NCBI GenBank assembly: GCA_028287035.1
Contig: JAQBQL010000197.1
Coordinates: forward strand, 11,166 to 75,165
From: Labilithrix sp.
GTDB taxonomy: Bacteria; Myxococcota; Polyangia; Polyangiales; Polyangiaceae
Length of the DNA: 64,000 nucleotides
Reading direction: 5' to 3'
Position 1 is the first letter of the stretch, and each line of letters opens with the position of its first letter. Shown in pieces: positions 27,479 to 35,129 of the stretch. The position numbers and the translations under genes were made by a program. The notes beneath the pieces are model-generated. The model ran no database searches and was not told where the DNA came from. It saw only the letters and a list, made by a program, of their open reading frames with translations.

Positions 27479-28291
27479 TCAGCACGAGACGGTCACGCGC
27501 AGGAACGTCGCGGGGATGACCGTGCTGTCGCTCGCGCCGCTCTTGTTGTGGCTCTCGAAGAGCTGCGTGAGCTCGGTGGCGAGCGACTCCTCCTTGCCAT
27601 TCTTCGCGGCGGCCTCGAACGCGTTCATCGTCGGCCCGTAGTATTTCCGGAACCGGGTCGCGAGGGCGCTCGGGGGCTCCGGCAGCTCGAACGTGAACGT
27701 ATCCCGTGTACAGGCGATGCGGTCGGCGGCGATGCCGGCGGCCGTGAAGCGTTCGACCACCTGGCTCTCCACGCCCCACGTCATCGGGCTCACGAACCCC
27801 TCGGGCGGCGGCGGCGTGTAGGCCGAGCTGATCTTGAGGATCTGCGCGACGAGCGTGGGGTCTCCGGGGATCCAGTTGCCCATCACGATGCGTCCCCCGG
27901 GCCGGGTGACGCGGACGAGCGACCTTGCGACGTCGAACGGCTTCGGGGCGAACATCGCCCCGAAGATGCTGATGACCAGATCGAAGCTGTGGTCCTCGAT
28001 GCCCTGGAGCTCGCACGCGTCACCCTCGTGAAAGGTGACGCGGTCGGCGCCCTCGGCGCGCGCGCGCGCGTTGCCGGCCGCGACGAGCGGCGCCGAGATG
28101 TCGACGCCGACCACCTTCTGCGCGCCGAGGCGAGCGGCCGGCAGCGCCGTCGTTCCGTCGCCGCAGCCGACGTCGAGCACCTTCAGACCCGCCACGTTCA
28201 GCGACCGCACGAGCGCCTCGCCGCTCAGGCGCATGCTCGCGGCGATCTGCGTGAAGTCGCCCTTTTCCCAGAGTGCCTTGTTCGGATTCAT
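27479..28291 (-). CDS. class I SAM-dependent methyltransferase
   Basis: 270 residues from ATG 28291, with GGGGAGG 8 nt upstream. Motif I is LDVGCGDGTT near residue 40, followed by the acidic VVGVDIS strand, a motif near GDACEL and the post-II FDLVIS strand. These are the methyl-donor site of class I (Rossmann) methyltransferases of the UbiE/Coq5-like group. The acceptor cannot be read from the sequence. It is last of three genes after a membrane protein and a TetR regulator (87 bp after the regulator), so it is probably controlled by that TetR. Confidence 0.88.
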   Translation of the reverse strand: MNPNKALWEKGDFTQIAASMRLSGEALVRSLNVAGLKVLDVGCGDGTTALPAARLGAQKVVGVDISAPLVAAGNARARAEGADRVTFHEGDACELQGIEDHSFDLVISIFGAMFAPKPFDVARSLVRVTRPGGRIVMGNWIPGDPTLVAQILKISSAYTPPPPEGFVSPMTWGVESQVVERFTAAGIAADRIACTRDTFTFELPEPPSALATRFRKYYGPTMNAFEAAAKNGKEESLATELTQLFESHNKSGASDSTVIPATFLRVTVSC

Positions 28292-28378
28292 GTGCAAGCC
28301 TCCCCTGCGCATCACGTCTCCGTGACGGCGCGAGCGAGAGCCTACGCCTCGTCATGTCGCCGCGCACCTCTCGCCTTT

Positions 28379-28930
28379 TCACGGCTCGGCGGCGACGGCT
28401 TCCAGCGCGCGGAGGAGGAGCGCGTTGGCCTTTCCGAAGGCCTTCCAGCCCTCGGCGGTCGACAGGTCGAACACCTGCAGCGCCCCGAGGAATGCTGCGT
28501 ACTCCACCTGCGCCATGCGTTCGGCGATCCTGGGCTTCACGCCCGCGGCGCGGCGCAGGCCGGCGAGGTACGCGATGCGCCGGCCGTCGACGCGCGCCTG
28601 CACGTCCCGCGCGGCGGGGTCGCGGAGGGCCCACGCCTGGATCGCGCGCTCCACGCCGAGCTCGACGGCGCGCACCGAGGCATGGAGCGTCTCTCGCTTT
28701 GCGGCGCCGCTCGCGTCGGCCGCCACGATGAAGTCGTCGGTATTCCGTCTTTCCCAGTGCTCGAGGAGGCCTCGTGAGAACGCGGCGACGTCCGCGAAGT
28801 GGTGATAGAAGCTGCCCTTCGTGCGGCCGAGCGCGCGGCAGAGCGCGTCGATCGTCAGCGCGTCGTGGCCGCCGTCGCGCAGCAGACGGAGCCCCGCGTC
28901 GAGCCAGTGCTCGGGGGTCGCGCGGGTCAT
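28379..28930 (-). CDS. TetR family transcriptional regulator
   Basis: 183 residues from ATG 28930. The N-terminal helix-turn-helix (about 10-50) reads TIDALCRALG and RTKGSFYHHF, the family signature. The C-terminal ligand-binding part is helical and not assigned to a ligand. Its ATG overlaps the stop of the membrane protein gene (ATGA), so regulator and membrane protein are co-translated. An imperfect 29-bp palindrome just before that gene is the likely autoregulatory operator. It probably represses the membrane protein-TetR-methyltransferase set until a small ligand binds. Confidence 0.93.
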   Translation of the reverse strand: MTRATPEHWLDAGLRLLRDGGHDALTIDALCRALGRTKGSFYHHFADVAAFSRGLLEHWERRNTDDFIVAADASGAAKRETLHASVRAVELGVERAIQAWALRDPAARDVQARVDGRRIAYLAGLRRAAGVKPRIAERMAQVEYAAFLGALQVFDLSTAEGWKAFGKANALLLRALEAVAAEP

Positions 28931-29745
28931 CGCACGCCCGTCGTGCTCACGGCCGCCAGCGCCGCGATGAGCAGGCAACCGGGCGAGTACATCAGGCGGT
29001 CGTAGACGAAGAACGGCGACCTCGTTCCGCCCGCTGCCGCGCCCGCCTCCCGCCGTGCCGCCCCGTACACGAGCCCTCCCACTCCGCGTGCTGCGAACAC
29101 TGCGGACACGGCGAGCACGGCGTAGCGCATGACGGTCGCCGCCCACCCGCCGAGCTGGGGCACGAGCAAGCACGCGCTCATCGCGCCGAGGACGGCCGCG
29201 ACGAGGAGCGTGAGCGCGCGCGAGGGCAGCTTCGCCCCGCGACGGCGGCCGCTGGGCGGCAGCACGTGGGCCGCGAGCTGGAGGCCGTCACGCGCCGGCC
29301 AGGGCGTGCCCGACGCCCATGCCACGTGAGCGGCGGCGAGCAGGAGGACGAGCAGCCCGGCCGCGATCGCCGCCGGACGGGCGGTCAGCGTCGCGAGGAG
29401 CCCGACCGCCAGCGGTCCGAGCAGGAGCCACTGGGGAAGCCGGATGGCGGCCCCGAGCTCCCGCTTCGCGACGACCAGGAACACCACGGCGAAGCCGCCC
29501 GCCTGCAGCCCACCGAGGACCACGAGGTCGCCGTACCGGGGCGCGAAGGCGGCAAGGGCCACCGCGCCCGTGAGCAGCGCGAGTGCCCACGTGACCATGT
29601 GCCAGACGACGAGGAGCACGCCGCGCGCGAACGGCTCGACGTCGGACCGCTGGAGCGGGGCGACCACGCGCCTCGCGCCGCCCACGACGTGGACGCCGGT
29701 GACGTAGGCGCCCCACACGGCGAGAACGGCGAGCATGACTTGCAT
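28927..29745 (-). CDS. multi-pass membrane protein with C-terminal DUF3995-like half
   Basis: 272 residues with about eight hydrophobic helices. The first half (four helices, to about residue 120) is a small uncharacterised membrane module. The second half resembles DUF3995 proteins: an AHVAWASG helix, a block near LLVPQLGG, and a terminal FFVYDRLMYSPGCLL segment. The chain thus looks like a fusion of two small membrane proteins. ATG 29745 lies only 5 bp from the palindrome, and an ATG three codons later is an alternative start; neither has a clear Shine-Dalgarno. Function unknown, but control by the adjacent TetR is likely. Confidence 0.75.
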   Translation of the reverse strand: MQVMLAVLAVWGAYVTGVHVVGGARRVVAPLQRSDVEPFARGVLLVVWHMVTWALALLTGAVALAAFAPRYGDLVVLGGLQAGGFAVVFLVVAKRELGAAIRLPQWLLLGPLAVGLLATLTARPAAIAAGLLVLLLAAAHVAWASGTPWPARDGLQLAAHVLPPSGRRRGAKLPSRALTLLVAAVLGAMSACLLVPQLGGWAATVMRYAVLAVSAVFAARGVGGLVYGAARREAGAAAGGTRSPFFVYDRLMYSPGCLLIAALAAVSTTGVR

Positions 29746-29749
29746 GCCC

Positions 29750-29778
29750 GGACCATACCATACCGCATGGTACGGTCC
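29750..29778. promoter_or_regulatory. imperfect palindrome, likely TetR operator
   Basis: GGACCATACCAT (29750-29761) and ATGGTACGGTCC (29767-29778) are inverted copies matching at 11 of 12 positions, with a 5-bp spacer. It starts 5 bp upstream of the membrane protein start codon in the operon that encodes the TetR regulator. Length and symmetry suit a TetR dimer pair. The role is inferred. Confidence 0.65.
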
Positions 29779-29821
29779 AGCGGCGAGCGACGACGAGGCG
29801 TCCGCAGGCCGGGATCGCCGC

Positions 29822-30874
29822 TCAGCGGCAGTACTGCGAGGCGTTCGGCGCGAGCGTCATGAAGAACGGATGGGTGCCGCTGATCGGGCCGACCATGCCG
29901 TCGAACCACGTCTTGATCTGCGAGACGTAGTCGTAGCCGCCGCCATTCGAGGACTTCAGCGCCCCGAGCGCGCCCGTGCTGCCGATGACGCCCTTGCCGT
30001 TCTCCGGCCCTTCGAGGTGCGAGAGGAGGCCCGTGATCAGGTTGCCCGGCGTGCCGCCGCCGCCGCAGTAGGTCGCGAGGTAGGTGGGCGCGCTCGCCTT
30101 CCCGTTCGAGGTGGCGTTGTAATAATAATACCAGGCGCCGAGGCCGACGTTGCAGGCCGGGCTCTTCATCAGCGACATGTTCTGCGCCGGTCCCGTGACG
30201 GCCCAGTAGGCCGAGTCGCCGACGTCGCTCGCATGGCTCGTCACCGACGAGGGCAGCACGCAGCCCGCGCACGAGAGCGCCTCGGTGTTCCCCTTCACGA
30301 CCATGTCGCGGACGGTGGAGCTGAACCGGATCTGCGTGAGGCCGACCGTCGGGTCGTTCGCGCGACCCGCCGCCGTGTTGCGCGTGCCGTAGGAGTCGGA
30401 CACGCTCGCGTTCACGTTGAAGCTCGACTCCTTCTCGATCGCCGAGACGAGGTGCGCCCAGCAGAAGCGGGGCTCGAACCCGGGCTCCTTGATGCTCGGT
30501 CCGAACGCCGCGCAGCTCCTGAGGATGGCCTCGGTGATCGCGCTGCGAGCGGCGCCGGTCGGCGCGCCGTACGGGAGCTTGTCGAAGTAGCTCGAGACCG
30601 TCGCCACCGCGGCGGGGTCGAGGGCCGTGCCGGTGCAGCCCGGCGCGGCCTGGTCGCCGTCGTCGCCCTTGGGAGCCGTCGCGCTCTCGCTGTCGTTCTC
30701 GTTGCCACTGCCGGACGCGGAGGCCGACGCGTCCGCCCCGAGGAGCGAGCTGCTCGGCGGGGCCGTCGTCTCGTCGCTGCTCGCGCCTTCCTGATCCGCG
30801 CCGCTGCAGCCAGTGATCGAGGCGAAGGAGACGAGGGCCGCCGCAGCGGAGGCGAGGAGGGCGGCGCGCTTCAT
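29822..30874 (-). CDS. lysozyme-like/transglycosylase-type lipoprotein
   Basis: 350 residues. The lipoprotein signal ends SITGC-S and is followed by a long Ser/Ala/Asp/Glu linker. The segment from about 115 to 345 resembles lytic transglycosylase or goose-lysozyme folds: SAIEKESSFN supplies a candidate catalytic glutamate, and DPTVGLTQIRFS matches the GLxQI turn that follows it. Several cysteines (CAGC, CNVG) may form disulfides. The likely role is cleavage of peptidoglycan glycan strands in the envelope, in self growth or on prey. The domain match is by motif only, so it is moderately sure. Confidence 0.65.
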   Translation of the reverse strand: MKRAALLASAAAALVSFASITGCSGADQEGASSDETTAPPSSSLLGADASASASGSGNENDSESATAPKGDDGDQAAPGCTGTALDPAAVATVSSYFDKLPYGAPTGAARSAITEAILRSCAAFGPSIKEPGFEPRFCWAHLVSAIEKESSFNVNASVSDSYGTRNTAAGRANDPTVGLTQIRFSSTVRDMVVKGNTEALSCAGCVLPSSVTSHASDVGDSAYWAVTGPAQNMSLMKSPACNVGLGAWYYYYNATSNGKASAPTYLATYCGGGGTPGNLITGLLSHLEGPENGKGVIGSTGALGALKSSNGGGYDYVSQIKTWFDGMVGPISGTHPFFMTLAPNASQYCR

Positions 30875-31002
30875 CCGTGTCAGAAGAACACACTCGTGGC
30901 GATTACCACCACGCGATGCCCTGCTCGCGCTTCACTTCGCGGCGGCGATGAGCGTGCGGGTGCCATCGCGCGGGACAGTGTCGGACGACCGCGCGCAGCG
31001 GC

Positions 31003-31455
31003 TCATTTGCCTGCGTCGCTCGTGTCGTCGTCGACTTCGACGGTCGGAATGGTGATCACCGACGGCCCCGTGGCGCCCGACGCCGCAGCGGAGGGCGCAG
31101 GCGCGATCCTCGCTCGCATCGTCATGGCGATCGCGAGGCCGCCGCCGATCCCGAGCACGAGGAACGCGAGCAGCGCGATGACGTAGAACGCCGTGCGTCG
31201 CGGCGGAGGCGGCGCCACCTGCGAGGCGCGGGCAAGCTCGCTCTCGGGGAGCGGCGGCGGCAGCGCGGGCGGCAACGAGCGCTCCGACAGGTCGCCCTCC
31301 AGCTGGCGCGCCGACTCGGCGGCGTGCTGCGCGACGAGCACCTCGACGTCCGCGAGGTCGATCACCTGGGTCTCGTTACCGGTACGGGCCGGTCCGGAGG
31401 TCGCGTCTGCGCGGGATCCAGGGCTGGCCGAGGGCGGGTCGGACGTGGGCTTCAT
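31003..31455 (-). CDS. single-pass membrane protein, unknown
   Basis: 150 residues. A Pro/Ser/Thr-rich cytoplasmic part with an acidic DLADVEVLV helix covers 1-85. One transmembrane helix (about 88-110, FYVIALLAFLVLGIGGG) follows. A short tail rich in Ala/Asp (VEVDDDTSDAGK) probably lies outside. There is no recognised domain. The shape is like the membrane-proximal part of myxobacterial kinases, without the kinase. It lies 25 bp upstream of, and on the same strand as, nothing translated; the extensin-like gene ends 26 bp before its start, so those two may be one unit. Confidence 0.6.
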   Translation of the reverse strand: MKPTSDPPSASPGSRADATSGPARTGNETQVIDLADVEVLVAQHAAESARQLEGDLSERSLPPALPPPLPESELARASQVAPPPPRRTAFYVIALLAFLVLGIGGGLAIAMTMRARIAPAPSAAASGATGPSVITIPTVEVDDDTSDAGK

Positions 31456-31480
31456 CGGGACCGCCCGAGCATACCCCAGA

Positions 31481-32275
31481 CTACCGCGCGGTGAATGCCG
31501 TCGCGCCGGGCGTCACCTCGAGATGGAAGTGGTCAGAGTGCAGCTGGTCGTAGTCGGGCGTGAGGGCGAGGTGGAAGAGGCGCGCCTCGTGCGCGGCGCA
31601 CACGATGCTGCGCAGCGCGAGCGACTGCTGCGTGGCGGTCCGCGCCACGGGCCCCGGCGCGCAGGGCATCTCCCCCGGGCGCGCGGCGAAGTCCCGCTTC
31701 ACGTTGAGGGCGAGCCCGTTGTCGAGCCGGAACGCTGCGACGTCCATCGCGAGCGCGCCTTCGTGCCTGAGCCCGTACGGTCCGCTGGACCACCCGGCCG
31801 GCGGCGGGCGGTAGGCCGAGTAGTGCATCGCCTCCACGACGTGCGCGGCGGCGAGCTGCTTGCCGAAGTCGTCGAGCGCGAGAGCGAGCCGGCAGTCGAC
31901 GATCTCGTACTTCGACCGCGCGCGCTCCTTTGCGGGGAGCAGCGTCCGGAACGTCACCCCCGAGAGCGGACCCGTCAGCCGGACCGGGATCGCGACCCCC
32001 GGCACCGCCGCGAGCGACTCGTGGGGCACTCCGCGCTCGCGAAGCTCGGCGAGGCAGCTCGTCCCGGACAGCGACGCATAGTGGATGGCCGGCGCGTCCG
32101 GCGGCCGGGCGGGGAGCGGCGCCGGCGACGAGGCGATGGTCTCGGTCACCGGTCCTGGTCGATCGACCGCCTCCGCCACCTCGGCCAGCGCGCGACGGCG
32201 GGCCTCCGGCGCACCCCGGCAGTCCAGGGCCGAGGCGGCCAGGAGAAGCACCGGGAGGAGCGAGAGTCGCGTCAC
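31481..32275 (-). CDS. secreted extensin-like (M15-related) protein
   Basis: 264 residues with a hydrophobic signal; a possible but non-standard lipobox is LDC. The C-terminal region (about 60-255) resembles the extensin-like family related to D,D-carboxypeptidases. It has CRLALALDDF, a RHEGALAMDVAAF block that places H and D as in metal peptidases, a cysteine near VCAAHE, and a final HSDHFHLEV that supplies two more histidines. A zinc peptidase acting on peptidoglycan peptides is therefore possible. The start ATG 32275 is the only good one. It is upstream of the single-pass protein. Confidence 0.72.
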   Translation of the reverse strand: MTRLSLLPVLLLAASALDCRGAPEARRRALAEVAEAVDRPGPVTETIASSPAPLPARPPDAPAIHYASLSGTSCLAELRERGVPHESLAAVPGVAIPVRLTGPLSGVTFRTLLPAKERARSKYEIVDCRLALALDDFGKQLAAAHVVEAMHYSAYRPPPAGWSSGPYGLRHEGALAMDVAAFRLDNGLALNVKRDFAARPGEMPCAPGPVARTATQQSLALRSIVCAAHEARLFHLALTPDYDQLHSDHFHLEVTPGATAFTAR

Positions 32276-32370
32276 GGCGCCCAGGGTAGCGAGCCTCGGC
32301 GCGAGCGGCCCAGGTCACGACACCCGCACCGGCGTCCTTCGATGAGCGCATCGCTAAGGGCGCGAGGCCG

Positions 32371-34047
32371 CTATTCGGCAATCACCTTGTGAACGAGCTG
32401 GATGCACACCGATCCCTCGCCGACCGCCGAGGCGACCCGCTTGACGCTGTCGGAGCGGACGTCGCCCACGGCGAAGACGCGCGGCTGGCTGGTCTCGAAG
32501 TGCAGCGGCGCGCGCGCCGGCTTCCACCCGTCGCGCGCGAGGTCCTCGGCCGTGAGATCGGGGCCGGTCTTGACGAAGCCCTTCGCGTCCAGCGCGAGGC
32601 AGCCCTCGAGCCACGCCGTGTTCGGCGAGGCGCCGGTCATCGAGAAGACGTGGCGGATGCGATGCGTCGAGCTCTCGCCGGTCCCGCCCTCGCGCCACGT
32701 GACCTCCTCGAGGTGGTCGCCGCCGCTCACCGCCGTGATCTGCGTGCGCCGGTGGAGCGTGATGTTCGGCGTGTCCTCGATGCGCCGGATGAGATAGCGC
32801 GACATGCTCGCCGCGAGGTCGGGCCCGCGCACGAGGATGTGCACGTGCCGCGAGCTGCGCGCGAGGAACGTCGCCGCCTGTCCCGCCGAGTTACCGCCGC
32901 CCACGATGATGACCTCGTCGGCCGCGCAGCGCGTCGCCTCCACGTACGTCGCCGCGTAGTAGACGCCGACGCCCTCGAACCTCTCGAGCCCCGGAACGGC
33001 GAGCTTCTGGTACTCGGCGCCGGTCGCGATGACGAGCGCGCGGGTCAGGATCGAGGCGCCGTCCTCGAGCTCGATGCGGATCGGGCTCTCGCCGCACACG
33101 AGCCGCTTCGCCCGGCGCGCCACCACGAATTTCGCGCCGAACTTCTCGGCCTGCGAGAGAGCGCGGGCGCCCAGCGCCTGGCCGGAGATCCCGGTCGGGA
33201 AACCCAGGTAGTTCTCGATCTTCGAGCTGGACGCGGCCTGCCCGCCGGGCGATCGGGACTCCACGATGAGCGTGGCGAGCCCTTCCGACGCTCCGTAGAC
33301 CGCCGCTGCGAGCCCGGCCGGTCCCGCGCCGACCACGACGACGTCGTGCACCGCCGCGGGATCGAGCGCCCGGTTCAGCCCGAGACACTCGACGATCTCG
33401 GCGTCGGTCGGGTTCCGCAGCACCGCCGTCCCGCGGCAGATGAGGATCGGGATGTCCTTCGCCTCGACGTGGAGCTTGTCGAGCATCCCCTTCACGTCGA
33501 CGTCGCGCTCGAGGTCCACGTACTTGCAGGGATGGCCGTTGCGCGTGAGGAACGCCTGCACGTGCAGCGTCGCCGCCGAGTGCATCGAGCCGATGAGCAC
33601 GACATCCCCGTAGCCATGCGCGAGGAGGCCGACGCGGCGCAGGATGAAGGCCCGCATGAAGAGCTCGCTGATCTCCGAGTCGCTCGCGATGAGCTCCCGG
33701 AGCTGCGCGTTGGGAATGCACAGGGTCTTCAGGGCGGTGCGCGCCCTCGCGCGGACCAGCGACCGGCGGTCGGCGAGCAGGTTGATCTCGCCCGTGAACT
33801 CTCGCTGCGTGTGGACGGTGATGAGATCCTCGCCGTCGTCGCGCGGATGCACGACCTCGAGCTCGCCCTCGAGCACCACGTAGATGGGGATCATCGCGTC
33901 CCCCTGCTCCCACACGAGGGCGCCGGCCTCGAACGAGACCTCGCTCCCGAACCGGCGCATGCGCGCGACCTGCGGTCCGCTCAGCGCCGGGAACATCTGC
34001 TCACGGCGGAGCTCGAGGTCCTGGGGTCTCGGTAATCCCTGCGTCAT
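32371..34047 (-). CDS. cyclic nucleotide-binding, thioredoxin-like and TrxB-like FAD oxidoreductase fusion
   Basis: 558 residues from ATG 34047; other ATGs at 34059/34056 are also open. The order is: cyclic nucleotide-binding domain (about 10-130), a thioredoxin/glutaredoxin-like segment (about 145-215), then a TrxB-type flavoprotein with FAD motif GAGPAG, SPGGQAA, and a second nucleotide-binding GGGNSA. The redox CxxC of thioredoxin reductase (YCATC in typical members) is replaced by YYAATYVEA, and the thioredoxin-like part lacks CPxC. It therefore cannot reduce thioredoxin in the usual way; an NAD(P)H oxidase or sensor role is possible. The start overlaps the DedA gene end by 47 bp, with bactofilin before it. 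Confidence 0.85.
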   Translation of the reverse strand: MTQGLPRPQDLELRREQMFPALSGPQVARMRRFGSEVSFEAGALVWEQGDAMIPIYVVLEGELEVVHPRDDGEDLITVHTQREFTGEINLLADRRSLVRARARTALKTLCIPNAQLRELIASDSEISELFMRAFILRRVGLLAHGYGDVVLIGSMHSAATLHVQAFLTRNGHPCKYVDLERDVDVKGMLDKLHVEAKDIPILICRGTAVLRNPTDAEIVECLGLNRALDPAAVHDVVVVGAGPAGLAAAVYGASEGLATLIVESRSPGGQAASSSKIENYLGFPTGISGQALGARALSQAEKFGAKFVVARRAKRLVCGESPIRIELEDGASILTRALVIATGAEYQKLAVPGLERFEGVGVYYAATYVEATRCAADEVIIVGGGNSAGQAATFLARSSRHVHILVRGPDLAASMSRYLIRRIEDTPNITLHRRTQITAVSGGDHLEEVTWREGGTGESSTHRIRHVFSMTGASPNTAWLEGCLALDAKGFVKTGPDLTAEDLARDGWKPARAPLHFETSQPRVFAVGDVRSDSVKRVASAVGEGSVCIQLVHKVIAE

Positions 34048-34705
34048 CGCCGGCATCATGCCTGCGGAATCGCCACGCCACGAGCACGATCACGATCACC
34101 GCGGCGCCGGTCGCGACCCACACGCTCGGCGGCGCCTGCCGGAGCCAGTCGAAGGCGCGCGGCCCGAAGAAGCTGACGACGAACAGCGGGACCAGGTAGC
34201 CGACGAACGATCCCCAGAAGTGCGTCCAGAAGCGGACCTTCGACACCCCGAAGAACGCATGGAGCAGCGGCGGCATCCAGAAGATGAAACGAAGCACCAC
34301 CACGGTGGTGAACGCGCGCCGCTCGAGGCGGTCGTTGTAGCGACGGAACCGCGCGGGGATGACCCGCGTCACCCAGTCACGCCCGACGAAGCGTGCGAAC
34401 GAGAACCCGACGCAGCTCGCGGCCATCGTGCCCACCATGGAGAGCGCGAACGCGATCGGCCACGGCCACACGAGGGCCGCGGCGAGCACGAAGACCGTCC
34501 CCGGGATTCCGAACGGCTGGAGCGCGGCGTAGGCCACGACGAACGCAAGGTAGCCCCACCCGCCCAGAGCGAGGAGGCTCCGCGTGAGCTGCGCGGGGTC
34601 GCGGACCTGCTCGAAGACGCCGAAGCGCTGCGCCGTGACGAGACCGACGACGACTGCAAAGGCGGCCGCGATCTTCCCGGCGCGATTACGAGCGGCGGCC
34701 GTCAC
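34001..34705 (-). CDS. TVP38/DedA-type (SNARE-associated) membrane protein
   Basis: 234 residues with about six hydrophobic helices. The core near 65-190 matches the SNARE-associated Golgi/DedA fold: PFGIPGTVFV re-entrant loop, CVGFSFARFVGRDW, and LRFIFWMPPLLHAFFGVS. The family moves lipids or undecaprenyl phosphate across the inner membrane. The N-terminal and C-terminal parts are basic and variable. It overlaps the bactofilin gene by 20 bp and the TrxB-like gene by 47 bp, so the three are co-translated. Confidence 0.85.
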   Translation of the reverse strand: MTAAARNRAGKIAAAFAVVVGLVTAQRFGVFEQVRDPAQLTRSLLALGGWGYLAFVVAYAALQPFGIPGTVFVLAAALVWPWPIAFALSMVGTMAASCVGFSFARFVGRDWVTRVIPARFRRYNDRLERRAFTTVVVLRFIFWMPPLLHAFFGVSKVRFWTHFWGSFVGYLVPLFVVSFFGPRAFDWLRQAPPSVWVATGAAVIVIVLVAWRFRRHDAGDDAGITETPGPRAPP

Positions 34706-35075
34706 GCCCCGCAGGGCCGAACGTGAGCTGCATCTTCCCGTCGGGCACGTTGAGCTTCAGGTCGAGGGAGGAGGCGCGGATCACCGTGTTGCTGTCGACG
34801 CTGCCGGCGACGGTGGCGTTCTCGACGTCGAAGTCGCCGGCGATGCGGCCGTCGCTCTTCAGCGTGCCGGCGGCGATCTTGCCCGACACCGCGCCCGTCG
34901 CGCTCACGGTCAGCGCGGGGCCTTCGACGTCGCCCTCGATCGTCCCCTGCACCAGGATCGCGCAGGTCGACGTGAGCGAGCCCTTGAACCGCGTTCCCTC
35001 CTCGACGAGCGTCTGCTTCTCCTTCGGGAGTGCCGGGGAGCTCGGGGGGATGGGCGGGCTCTTCAGGTTGCTCAT
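34686..35075 (-). CDS. bactofilin
   Basis: 129 residues. A short Pro/Ser-rich tail precedes the bactofilin beta-helix (about 25-115), seen as repeating short strands (GSLTSTCAILVQG, GDVEGPALTVS, GKIAAGTLKS, GDFDVENATVAG). Bactofilins polymerise without nucleotide into filaments that hold envelope or chromosome factors in place. It is first in an operon with a DedA-type protein and a cyclic-nucleotide-binding flavoprotein, which could be clients placed by the filament; that is inference. Confidence 0.9.
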   Translation of the reverse strand: MSNLKSPPIPPSSPALPKEKQTLVEEGTRFKGSLTSTCAILVQGTIEGDVEGPALTVSATGAVSGKIAAGTLKSDGRIAGDFDVENATVAGSVDSNTVIRASSLDLKLNVPDGKMQLTFGPAGRDGRRS

Positions 35076-35129
35076 GGGTGAATCATCTTCGCACGGCTCG
35101 CCGGCGCGCTTCCAGGCCGATTGCCTGGG

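Noticed and set aside
30116..30131. AATAATAATA repeat as a microsatellite
   Set aside because: It is inside the lysozyme-like gene and simply encodes a run of tyrosines (WYYYYN).
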